64,000 nucleotides of DNA from contig OY744611.1 in NCBI GenBank assembly GCA_963556255.1, forward strand, positions 8,135,474-8,199,473, given 5' to 3'. This document shows positions 9,249-16,932 of the stretch, in pieces. A model generated the notes under the pieces. That model was not told the DNA's origin. It was given only the letters and a program-made list of their open reading frames with translations, and did not search any database. The position numbers and the translations under genes were made by a program. Source of the stretch: Allolobophora icterica. Its lineage: Eukaryota > Annelida > Clitellata > Crassiclitellata > Lumbricidae. Every line of letters begins with the position of its first letter. Position 1 is the stretch's first letter.

Positions 9249-9762
9249 TGTTAGGATCCCATGACTGACTAGTCCTAGGATGGGCAAGGGTTCTGCTTGA
9301 CTGGTTTCCTTTGACTGAGTAGAGACCTCTACCGGGGAAAGAGATCTCATATAAGGACGGAGAATAGGGTGTGTGGACGAAGTCTCTGATGATACTGCCG
9401 AGTGGGCGTAGTCTTGTCCGAGTACTTCCTGAGAGAAGACTCTGATTATACTGCCGACGGGCGTAGTCTTGTCCGAGTACTTCCTGTGTGCATGCTAGTT
9501 AAGCTAGTTTCGTGAGGCATTCCTCTTTTCGTGTTCGACGTACGTTCTACGCGTCTTTTCTTCTGGTCGTCAGCCTGTTGCTGCATTGAAGACCAGGTTT
9601 TCTGTGGCGTTCTTCCGTGAGTGATGAGCGAACCGTTTTCCACCGTCTTTCTACGGTTGGGTAATGTATCGATAATTTTGTTTGTTATGTTTGTTGCGAG
9701 AATATACCTATTTCAACTAGAAACGAGGCCTTGTAAGCTTTTATTAGGATGAACCTGTAACA
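9249..9762 (+). repeat. Left LTR
   Basis: It shows no difference from 12,248-12,761 by eye. Internally a phrase of about 40 bp with GCGTAGTCTTGTCCGAGTAC is itself repeated (about 9,391-9,430 and 9,447-9,483). Confidence 0.92.
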
Positions 9763-10000
9763 TATGGGGGATCATCCGGGATTTTTTTTTTCGCTCTCAT
9801 TTTTCTCGTTGAATACGAAGTGTGTGCTGTAACATATGAGTGCTCCCGAAATTTTTTTCTCGCTCTCATTTGTATCTTTGAAATTGAATTTTGAGTGTGG
9901 AGTTTAAAGTACGAGAATTTGGAAGTTATAACATATGAGTGTTCGCGAAATTTTTTTTTACGTTCTAAATTATCGCGTTGAATACGAATTTTGTATTGTT
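9756..10000 (+). repeat. Three imperfect repeats of the LTR end and leader
   Basis: Right after the left LTR, the phrase TAACATATG, then a C/G-rich short block, then a T-run occurs three times (near 9,757, 9,831 and 9,929). The first lies where a primer binding site is expected. Confidence 0.6.
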
Positions 10001-10144
10001 GAGGGAAATTGAGAATTTTAGGGGCGTATATCTGTGGAAATTTTGAAAGTTGAATTTTGACATTTGAAATTGTGGAATTGCGTAAATTTTTTAAATGGAA
10101 ATTCGCTAGAGTTGAAGATTTTGGAAGGTGAAGATATTTTTGAT

Positions 10145-11806
10145 ATGTCGGTCGAAGAGATGAGGGAGAGTTTAAATAGTTTAGGACTAGGAATAAAAAC
10201 TTGGAATGAGATAGAGCTGCAGAAAATGGTCTGGGTAGTTCTTGACGAATTGAACATGAAAAATTTTGAAATTTGGGAACAAAAGGTTGCCGAAGAAAGA
10301 GTTCGAATTCATGAGCAGAAAATGAAAGAGTATGAAATGGATATAGCACGTTTGGAAGCGACAATAATGAGTTGTACTTCGTTGCCAGCGAATATACGTG
10401 ATTCTGCCGAGAGTCGAGACGATAAACTAATGCAGGGTGTGTCTCTAAATATTTCGGATAGTTTGTGCAATGAGTCTGTGGGAATTAACGACTGTGACGA
10501 GTGGCGACTGAATGAAGGTGATTTGTTACGACTGTTTAATGAGTCGAATGAGATAAACGTGTGCAGGTCTTTTGGTTGTTCTGAATTTAGAAATGTTTCG
10601 TCTAATACTGATGATTTGTTTGAGGCGAAGGAATATCCCTCGGATGTGGATGAAGGTGTGTCATCGAAAGATTTGGTTCGGTTGTTTGACGACGACAACG
10701 AGGATGATGTTGCGCCAGTTGACTTAATTTGCTGCTGTCAAGATGAGTATGTTTTGTCAACTTTATTTGCGAATGATGAGACGAGTGAGATTGTGAATTG
10801 TGACAGAGAATTGTTCAAAGGAGTCTTGAATGAGTCTGTTGATGTTATTCCGAATGGTTGTTTTGTTGACTCGACTGAGAATATTTCGTTTGTGAATGGT
10901 GTGGAGAATAATTCTCTTTCGTTGGCTGAGTATGTGGCTGATGTGAAATTAATTGAGCATGAGATCCAGGATCATGTTTTTGTTCATGAACGACAGCCTT
11001 TCACAGAAAATTTGAATGAGAGTGCATTAGTTTATGACTGCAAGGAGAATGCATATGAATTGAGTTTGACAGGAAGGACTTTGCCTGTAGTTGATAAGTC
11101 TGTTTCACAGAATGTTTTGTTTCACGAGATGCATTTGACTCAGGGAGTTTGTTTTACGAGCGAGTGCTTTGAGATGTCGGTAAATTTGAGTTGTGGCACT
11201 CTGGTGTTGATGAATGATTCGTTACATGCGCATTGGCTTTGTTGTTGCCTTTCTTTTCGATGGACGGTGTTCCATGGCATTGGTATATCGTGTACCGTGT
11301 TGACCGTTCGCCAATGGTTTACAAGTTATATGCATCGTAGATATTTGTGCTATGCATTTCGAGTGTTTAGGAAGCAAGGTGTTTTGTGCGGTGATGCACT
11401 TGATTGCTCAGAACCAGTGATTGATTCTCTTGTGAATCGTTTTACTGAATCTAATGCTTCTGTAAGAGTTTATTTACAGAGATGTTCTGTTTTGGATCGT
11501 GTTGCTGGATGTCGACGGAGCAAGCGACTGCGAAGGTCGAGACGAGCTTCTGTTTCTTCGATCAAGTTGGTGGCAATGGTGGTCCTGATGACGACACTAT
11601 GCGGCTACGTTGGTGACGCCTCGCTGTCGGAAGCTTTGCGCTCCGATGGAAATGCTTCGACTGTGATACACGATGGCGTGTGTTGGCATTTTTCCTATGC
11701 GTCGCGACCATGGAACGTTGTGGTCACGTCGGACTTCGTTTCTCAACGGTTACTTGGACCGTTGATTTTCTTCACTTGCTTTTGTCGGTGTGACGTTGTT
11801 CGTTGA
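10145..11806 (+). CDS. Long ORF of the LTR element, gag-like at best
   Basis: The frame is open from 10,064, but the first ATG is at 10,145, giving 553 residues. The N-terminal 80 residues have a helical region (MSVEEMRESLNSL) followed by a charged coiled-coil-like segment. The middle is acidic with repeated LFN/DES and LVRLFDDD strings. The C-terminal third is cysteine-rich and basic (KRLRRSRRAS) with a hydrophobic run (KLVAMVVLMTTLCGYVG). No zinc knuckle or enzyme motif is seen. Position after the leader suggests a gag-type product, but the family was not recognised. Confidence 0.5.
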   Translation: MSVEEMRESLNSLGLGIKTWNEIELQKMVWVVLDELNMKNFEIWEQKVAEERVRIHEQKMKEYEMDIARLEATIMSCTSLPANIRDSAESRDDKLMQGVSLNISDSLCNESVGINDCDEWRLNEGDLLRLFNESNEINVCRSFGCSEFRNVSSNTDDLFEAKEYPSDVDEGVSSKDLVRLFDDDNEDDVAPVDLICCCQDEYVLSTLFANDETSEIVNCDRELFKGVLNESVDVIPNGCFVDSTENISFVNGVENNSLSLAEYVADVKLIEHEIQDHVFVHERQPFTENLNESALVYDCKENAYELSLTGRTLPVVDKSVSQNVLFHEMHLTQGVCFTSECFEMSVNLSCGTLVLMNDSLHAHWLCCCLSFRWTVFHGIGISCTVLTVRQWFTSYMHRRYLCYAFRVFRKQGVLCGDALDCSEPVIDSLVNRFTESNASVRVYLQRCSVLDRVAGCRRSKRLRRSRRASVSSIKLVAMVVLMTTLCGYVGDASLSEALRSDGNASTVIHDGVCWHFSYASRPWNVVVTSDFVSQRLLGPLIFFTCFCRCDVVR

Positions 11807-12247
11807 AGGAACTTTCTTTACGACGCTCAGGATTCTTGGAGTCGACGGCGAGAGATTCGCCATGGGGTTTATTCAGTTGGGGGTTATTGTTTTGTAGGTG
11901 TTTTTGGGTGTGTTTTCTTCTTATTTTCTTGAGGTTTTTGTGTTTTTGTCTTTCTGGACATTTGCATTTTGAACATTAAGCCTACACAGATGATTTTTGT
12001 GTGTGTGTTATAACGTTGTTTAGTGAACTGTTACGTTGATGTACCGTTCCGATTTGTTGAGTCGATCGTCGATGATTACAACTGGGTAATCGTGTTTAGG
12101 GCTGACGTACATGGACGTCTAGTGTGTATAGATTAATGATTTATTGCCTAGGTTATGCGTTGATTTTGATATTTGTTGTGCATGTTTTGTAAGTTAGTTA
12201 AGTCAGAAACCCTTCTGGTTTCTGCCTTGCTTGGACGTCCCGGGGTA
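11807..12247 (+). other. 3' untranslated part of the LTR element
   Basis: G/T-rich sequence without an open frame. No clean polypurine tract is visible before the right LTR. Confidence 0.5.
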
Positions 12248-12761
12248 TGTTAGGATCCCATGACTGACTAGTCCTAGGATGGGCAAGGGTTCTGCTTGAC
12301 TGGTTTCCTTTGACTGAGTAGAGACCTCTACCGGGGAAAGAGATCTCATATAAGGACGGAGAATAGGGTGTGTGGACGAAGTCTCTGATGATACTGCCGA
12401 GTGGGCGTAGTCTTGTCCGAGTACTTCCTGAGAGAAGACTCTGATTATACTGCCGACGGGCGTAGTCTTGTCCGAGTACTTCCTGTGTGCATGCTAGTTA
12501 AGCTAGTTTCGTGAGGCATTCCTCTTTTCGTGTTCGACGTACGTTCTACGCGTCTTTTCTTCTGGTCGTCAGCCTGTTGCTGCATTGAAGACCAGGTTTT
12601 CTGTGGCGTTCTTCCGTGAGTGATGAGCGAACCGTTTTCCACCGTCTTTCTACGGTTGGGTAATGTATCGATAATTTTGTTTGTTATGTTTGTTGCGAGA
12701 ATATACCTATTTCAACTAGAAACGAGGCCTTGTAAGCTTTTATTAGGATGAACCTGTAACA
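12248..12761 (+). repeat. Right LTR
   Basis: Direct repeat of 9,249-9,762 at a distance of 2,999 bp. Confidence 0.92.
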
Positions 12762-12768
12762 ATATATA

Positions 12769-13170
12769 ATGTCGCGATACGGTATGCCAATGCACAAGTT
12801 TATAACAAAACGCAATTCTCCGAGCAGAGTTAGAACTCGACCAGAATCAGTATTTTGGTTGCCTAAAGAAGTAACGCATCGGGCTATAAGACAACCGGGC
12901 TCACAGCGTTGGGAGATTTTCGCACAACGAGCGATCACAATTCAACCCAGATCGCCGGTCTCGCAAGAGCTAGGATTTGGCGTTCGACTAACTAGGGGAG
13001 TCTGTCTAGTCTCGCTTAGACAGGCGATTAAAGAAAAGAAATGTAGCTTGCAAGACTCAACCATTTGCGAAGATGTAGAAGACATTGTTATTACTATTCA
13101 AAACAATTCCGATTCCGTAGTAATCATTAACGAAAAAGATTCGCTATGCTACATTAATTACCACGTTTAA
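12769..13170 (+). CDS. Small protein with faint dUTPase-like C-terminus
   Basis: 133 residues, starting at the first ATG after the TATA remnant left of it. The C-terminal 60 residues (IVITIQNNSDSVVIINEKDS) resemble the last strands of trimeric dUTPase-like folds, where a GEI-type strand is followed by an N-S-D turn and a strand ending in a G-D-R-like loop. The catalytic motifs of dUTPase are not recognisable, so enzyme activity is doubtful and this may be a structural use of the fold or chance. It was separated from its upstream neighbour by the LTR insertion. No homologue was seen in element 2. Confidence 0.45.
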   Translation: MSRYGMPMHKFITKRNSPSRVRTRPESVFWLPKEVTHRAIRQPGSQRWEIFAQRAITIQPRSPVSQELGFGVRLTRGVCLVSLRQAIKEKKCSLQDSTICEDVEDIVITIQNNSDSVVIINEKDSLCYINYHV

Positions 13171-13200
13171 ATTTAAGAAATCTTAATAATAATAATAATA

Positions 13201-13737
13201 ATGGAATATAAACAAATGGAAAATTCAGCGCAATCGTATCGTTTTAAAAAAATTAACGAAATTCAAAAAGAAATCGAACAAGAACGCGATAAAAGGACCG
13301 CCTTAAGTACAAAGTATCGTAGGAACATAAGAATGATTAGCATTATCGACAACGCTCTGATAGTAACTGTGATGGGGCTCAGCAGCTCGGGTCTGGCAGC
13401 TCTGGCTACTGTTATTGCAACTCCGGCCATAGCGATAGCAACAGGTACGGCAGTAGGTGTAGGATTGTTAATTATTATCGGAGGACAGGTTAGTAAGAAG
13501 CTTGCACTGAAATTGACAAAGCACGAAAAGATTAAAACGTTAGCCGAAGCAAAACTAAACACAATCAGTAGCCTTATTTCAAAATCTCTTGTTGACGACA
13601 ATATTTCAGACATGGAATATTCGCTAATTCTAAGCGAGTTTGTGAAATTCAACGATATGAAAGAAAAAATTAAAAATAAAACCAAAGTTAGCACAGAAAA
13701 ATTAACGTTTAACGAGAACGTTTTAACAGGAACGTAA
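13201..13737 (+). CDS. Conserved Polinton membrane protein
   Basis: 178 residues. Residues 12-40 are a charged coiled-coil-like segment, and 50-95 hold two adjacent hydrophobic, glycine/alanine-rich segments that could form a membrane hairpin. A conserved block KHEKIKTLAEAKLNTI (about 107-122) and an S-x-x-EY motif follow. The element 2 copy (45,809-46,282) shares the hairpin, KHDEIGILAESKLNTF and ISDEEYKFIL, which shows selection on this protein across two lineages. The function is unknown; a virion or host-membrane role is inference. An AAT triplet run (13,187-13,200) precedes the ATG. Confidence 0.7.
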   Translation: MEYKQMENSAQSYRFKKINEIQKEIEQERDKRTALSTKYRRNIRMISIIDNALIVTVMGLSSSGLAALATVIATPAIAIATGTAVGVGLLIIIGGQVSKKLALKLTKHEKIKTLAEAKLNTISSLISKSLVDDNISDMEYSLILSEFVKFNDMKEKIKNKTKVSTEKLTFNENVLTGT

Positions 13738-13744
13738 ATGCGAC

Positions 13745-13830
13745 AACGTTCGTAATTACGTTCGAAACCAACGTCCGTAATTACGTTCGAAATCAACGTT
13801 CGAATTTAAGTTCGAATTTACGTTTAAAAA
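13745..13830 (+). repeat. 25-bp tandem repeat with internal palindromes
   Basis: AACGTTCGTAATTACGTTCG-type units with a 25-bp period begin at 13,745 and 13,770, and a diverged third starts at 13,795. Each of the first two has the palindrome CGTAATTACG, and AACGTT and TTCGAA palindromes recur. It fills the gap between two genes and could be a regulatory site or a terminator-like structure. Confidence 0.7.
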
Positions 13831-13862
13831 ATATAGCTATAAGCTTATATAAATAAAATATA

Positions 13863-14237
13863 ATGTCGTTTCTAAAGATAACCGATCCCGCAAAAAGAGA
13901 TTTTATCGTTGAAGAGTTTCTGAAATCGAAGAAGAATATTCGACAAAACTTTTTATCCGAGAGATTAGGAGATATAGGACTACAACGAGAATTAACGAGA
14001 TTGTACAAACCAATAGTCGACTCGCAATCAACAATTTCAAAAGAACAAAAGGCTTTGTTATCTACTATAAAAGATAACTCGGCAGAGACAGCTAACGCTT
14101 TAAAAGCGCTTCCCGCTTCCATTTCGGCATCGTTAAAACCCATTCAGTTTCCTCAATACCCTTCGATAGAGGCTTACGGTGAAGACCCGGTAGAAGATAT
14201 AAAAAGACGAGTTGCTAAGACAAGGAGCGATAAATAA
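13863..14237 (+). CDS. Conserved virion-type protein, short form
   Basis: 124 residues. The N-terminal 60 residues have a strongly conserved helical pattern: KITDPAKRDFIVEEFLKSKK, then NFLSERLGD and LYKPIVDSQ. The element 2 homologue (52,341-53,447) shares this and has about 250 further residues that are absent here. The frame here ends cleanly in EAYGEDPVEDIKRR and a stop, so this is a short form or an old truncation. Such proteins are common between capsid genes of Polintons and have no proven role. A start after TATAAATAAAATATA fits the pattern of neighbouring genes. Confidence 0.65.
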   Translation: MSFLKITDPAKRDFIVEEFLKSKKNIRQNFLSERLGDIGLQRELTRLYKPIVDSQSTISKEQKALLSTIKDNSAETANALKALPASISASLKPIQFPQYPSIEAYGEDPVEDIKRRVAKTRSDK

Positions 14238-14273
14238 AAATGAATATAAAAATATAATGTTATTAATATAAAA

Positions 14274-14804
14274 ATGTTAGTAGTTGCTAAAAGAAGGTAT
14301 AAGAAACAATACGTTATCGGAGGGGCGGGAATATTCGATATCGTTGCGGGTTTTTTCAAGAATCTATTTACGTCGAATGCCGCTAAACAAATAGCGTCAA
14401 CCGCTCTCAGCGTAGGAAAAGATGCGGCTAAAGACATCGGGAATAAAGCGCTGGACGTAGGAAAAACTGTCGCTGCTGACGCCGGAAAGCGGTTAGTCGA
14501 TAAAGCGATTGCTAAAATTATGAGTTCCAAAAATGCACCGACTACAAGTTCACAAACGCTTTCAGCGCTTCCAGCGCTTCCAGCTCTTTCAGCGTTCCAA
14601 CCGCAACCGGTAGAAAGTAAAGACTTTCTAACTCAAGAAAGTAAAGACGTTCTAACTAGACTAATTAACGACGGAGCGCGTTCGAAGAATACAAATATAA
14701 ATAATTTAATGATGGGGCACGGTATGAATTCCAATGCAAAGAGCGCTATTAGAATTCAAGATCTCGTTAGACGTTTAAACGGAGGTGGACTGAAAGTTGC
14801 GTAG
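14274..14804 (+). CDS. pVI-like minor virion protein with two adenain-type cleavage sites
   Basis: 176 residues. A basic leader (residues 1-14) is followed by IGGA|G (15-19), which fits the adenain motif (M/I/L)-X-G-X|G. Directly after it comes a predicted amphipathic helix, GIFDIVAGFFKNLF. A second matching site, LNGG|G (168-172), leaves a five-residue tail. Adenovirus pVI has the same plan: an N-terminal site before a membrane-disrupting amphipathic helix, and a C-terminal site. The matching protease is at 20,743. The middle is helical, alanine-rich and has a proline/serine repeat (about 97-106). The element 2 homologue is at 51,100-51,554. The motifs are direct; cleavage and membrane activity are inference. 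Confidence 0.7.
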   Translation: MLVVAKRRYKKQYVIGGAGIFDIVAGFFKNLFTSNAAKQIASTALSVGKDAAKDIGNKALDVGKTVAADAGKRLVDKAIAKIMSSKNAPTTSSQTLSALPALPALSAFQPQPVESKDFLTQESKDVLTRLINDGARSKNTNINNLMMGHGMNSNAKSAIRIQDLVRRLNGGGLKVA

Positions 14805-14852
14805 GTTATTTATATTTAAATAAAATAAAGTCATATATTATTAATTAAAAAA

Positions 14853-16148
14853 ATGCAATCAGATATACTAAGATTCACGGAACAACCTTTGACGGACGAG
14901 AGTATCGAACGATACGAATTTCACGAGTACGAACCTTCTGCGAGAACGAATCTAAACACAACGGGTGAGATTCGTATCAATATCGAACTCCAAGACCTTT
15001 TCAGCCACCCTTCAGAATCGTATTTGCTATTCGAAGGAAGACTGACTAAAGCGGATAACACCGCATACGTTAATGCCGATGACGTGGGTGTTACGAACAA
15101 CGGGCTAATGCATCTCTTCAGTCAAATATCGTATTCTCTATCGAATCAAGAAATAGAAATTTTATTTCACCCGGGTCAGGCTACCACGATGCTCGGACTG
15201 CTTAAATACCCAAACGATTTTCAACTGGCCCAAGGTTTAAATCAGCTGTGGTATAAAGACGGTTCCGCAACCGTTAATAATAACCCAGGGTTCGCGGTGA
15301 GACAACAGTATCTTATTCAAAAACCAACTGCTAAGGGAACGTTCAGCTTTATAGTTGCATTAAAGCATATCTTCGGTTTTTGCGATGATTACGACAAGAT
15401 TGTTTACGGTTTGAAACATACGCTAACGTTAGTGCGCAAAGCCGACGACGACGCAATTTTTAGAGGTCACGATGCAGCGGCTGGAAAAGTTGCAATAGAG
15501 AAGATATCGTGGTTTATGCCGCAGGTTATTCCATCCGATATGGAAAAAATGCAGTTGTATAAAACGATCGAATCGAAAGCATCGTTGGCTGTGGGCTATC
15601 GCGCTCGTCAATGCGATACCATAACCGTTCCTCAGTCGACTACTTTCAGCTGGAGACTTAGTGTCAAGACATCTCCGGAAAAACCGAGGTATATAATCGT
15701 AGGATTTCAGACAAGTCGTGACGGAAATCAAGAAGCTAATCCGTCGATCTTCGACCATTGCGATCTTAAGAACATGTACGTAATGATGAATCAGGAAAGA
15801 TACCCGGCTGTAGACTACAACCTATCGTTTCCTAATCAACAATTCTCGAGAGCGTACCGAGCCGCGGCAACGTTTAGCGAAAAATTCTATGGAATGGATC
15901 AGTTGATAACGCAGAGTAATATAACACCGATTGATTATAAAGAGCTATATCCGCTAATTGTATTCGACGTCACCAAACAATCTGAGCGATTAAAATCGTC
16001 GGTCGTCGATATTCAGATCAAATCTATATTTAATACGGCAGTGCCTGCCGAGACCGAAGCTTATGCAATCGTAATTTCGGACAAGTTGCTAGAGTTTCAA
16101 TCGGACGGACAGAAGCTAAACGTCGTCTACGGTAGAAGCTCGTCTTAA
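14853..16148 (+). CDS. Major capsid protein (double-jelly-roll type)
   Basis: 431 residues, intact. It aligns along its whole length with the 417-residue protein in element 2 (49,731-50,984): shared strings include the Y-E-F-H-E-Y start region, SYLLFEGRL, TFSFIVALKHIFGFCDDY, ISWFMPQVIP, TTFSWRLSVK and the RYPAVDYNL block. Such proteins lie between pVI-like and polymerase genes in adintovirus-like Polintons and form the hexon-like shell. The length is on the short side for Polinton capsid proteins. The assignment rests on size, position and pairwise conservation; the double jelly roll itself cannot be seen without modelling. Confidence 0.82.
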   Translation: MQSDILRFTEQPLTDESIERYEFHEYEPSARTNLNTTGEIRINIELQDLFSHPSESYLLFEGRLTKADNTAYVNADDVGVTNNGLMHLFSQISYSLSNQEIEILFHPGQATTMLGLLKYPNDFQLAQGLNQLWYKDGSATVNNNPGFAVRQQYLIQKPTAKGTFSFIVALKHIFGFCDDYDKIVYGLKHTLTLVRKADDDAIFRGHDAAAGKVAIEKISWFMPQVIPSDMEKMQLYKTIESKASLAVGYRARQCDTITVPQSTTFSWRLSVKTSPEKPRYIIVGFQTSRDGNQEANPSIFDHCDLKNMYVMMNQERYPAVDYNLSFPNQQFSRAYRAAATFSEKFYGMDQLITQSNITPIDYKELYPLIVFDVTKQSERLKSSVVDIQIKSIFNTAVPAETEAYAIVISDKLLEFQSDGQKLNVVYGRSSS

Positions 16149-16257
16149 ATCGCCGCGATTTAAATGCTAAATGCTAAGTGCGAAGGTTATGAATAAAATT
16201 TCTTTTTTTTTCTTAAACATACATAAAGAGATGTTTACTTATATTAGTAATAAGAAG
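16149..16257 (+). promoter_or_regulatory. Leader of the SAP/NUMOD gene, duplicated at the polymerase
   Basis: From about 16,200, the block T-run, CTTAAACA, then GAGATGTTTACTTATAT closely matches 16,878-16,920 before the polymerase. A weaker third copy (T-run, CCTGAACATAAATAAATATTT) lies at 16,848-16,876. The TATA-like word is 15-20 bp upstream of each gene start. Confidence 0.55.
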
Positions 16258-16782
16258 ATGAAACTTCCAGAGCTGAGAAGCTTACTGGTCCAGCACAATG
16301 TTAAGGGTTGTGCTCATCTCAACAAGCCCGAGCTTATAGCTCTATTGAGCGCAATGGAGATTCTTGCTCGCGATGTCTCAGAAAAAGAGAAACTAGAGAA
16401 ACTAGAGAGACGACAAAGGCAAGAACAGCAGAAAGAATATCGGAAAGAATATCAGAAAGAATATCGGAAAGAATATCAGAAAGAATATCAGAAAGGATAC
16501 TGGAAAGAATATCGGAAAGAACTAATATTGAAAAGAAACTTCCAGGAAGGCGCATATGATAGAACGAGGTATATCAGAAATCAGCCGAGAAAAGTAGAAA
16601 TTTTAGACCTAGAAACCGATGATGTTGTCGTGTATCCGTCGATATACAAAGCAGCTAAGGCGCACGGTCAAAACGCGCCAGTAATAGAATGGTATAATGG
16701 AAAAGTATGGCGAAATAGATACAAAATTAAGGTGTACGATAGAATTAACGGCCATATAGTCGATGATGAAACGTTAGAATAA
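16258..16782 (+). CDS. SAP-domain protein with KEY repeats and NUMOD-like domain
   Basis: The start is set at 16,258 by analogy with the polymerase leader; upstream in-frame ATGs at 16,171 and 16,231 would add up to 29 residues. The first 35 residues form a SAP-like DNA-binding motif (LPELRSLLVQHNVKGC...LNKPELIALL). A charged helix follows, with about seven repeats of the 12-base unit encoding KEYR or KEYQ. The C-terminal part (VVVYPSIYKAAKAHGQNA... then Y-N-G-K and W-R-N-R-Y) resembles NUMOD/helix-turn-helix modules found beside homing endonucleases. No nuclease motif is seen. A DNA-binding early regulator is a plausible inference. Confidence 0.6.
   Translation: MKLPELRSLLVQHNVKGCAHLNKPELIALLSAMEILARDVSEKEKLEKLERRQRQEQQKEYRKEYQKEYRKEYQKEYQKGYWKEYRKELILKRNFQEGAYDRTRYIRNQPRKVEILDLETDDVVVYPSIYKAAKAHGQNAPVIEWYNGKVWRNRYKIKVYDRINGHIVDDETLE
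16434..16520 (+). repeat. 12-bp coding tandem repeat
   Basis: Copies of GAAAGAATATCG/AG, encoding alternating KEYR and KEYQ, repeat about seven times. Such runs expand easily, so copy number probably varies between relatives. Confidence 0.8.
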
Positions 16783-16932
16783 TACGACAAAACTATCGAT
16801 TCCGTTGTCGATTCCAGATTGGTTAGCTGTGAGATAAAGAAATTTAATTTTTTTTCCTGAACATAAATAAATATTTGTGTTTTTTTCTTAAACAACACTT
16901 AGAGAAATGTTTACTTATATATATATAAAGGA
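16783..16932 (+). promoter_or_regulatory. Leader of the DNA polymerase gene
   Basis: It contains the copy of the T-run/CTTAAACA/ATGTTTACTTATAT block also seen before the SAP/NUMOD gene, then TATATATATAAAGGA right before the ATG. The ATG inside the block (16,907) is out of frame with the polymerase, which supports reading the block as promoter and not coding. Confidence 0.5.

Larger units (their letters stand above)
9249..12761 (+). mobile_element. Non-autonomous LTR retrotransposon
   Basis: Two apparently identical 514-bp direct repeats (9,249-9,762 and 12,248-12,761) start TGTTAGGATCCC and end GAACCTGTAACA, the usual TG...CA ends. The flanks are ATAT repeats on both sides, consistent with a 4- or 6-bp target duplication that cannot be resolved in repetitive sequence. 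The interior is 2.5 kb and holds one long frame but no protease, reverse transcriptase, RNase H or integrase motifs. It must have been moved by enzymes supplied elsewhere. Identical LTRs imply a recent insertion. It lies in a spacer, so it interrupts no reading frame of the host element. Confidence 0.9.

Noticed and set aside
9446..9643. 65-residue frame in both LTRs
   Set aside because: It lies wholly in the LTR on the opposite strand, and is identical in both only because the LTRs are identical.
9744..10364. 206-residue minus-strand frame at the start of the LTR element interior
   Set aside because: It overlaps the leader repeats and the sense frame, and is low in complexity with repeated SYV/REHS strings from the triple repeat.
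16334..16555. Minus-strand frame of repeated ILSD
   Set aside because: Shadow of the 12-bp coding repeat of the SAP/NUMOD gene.
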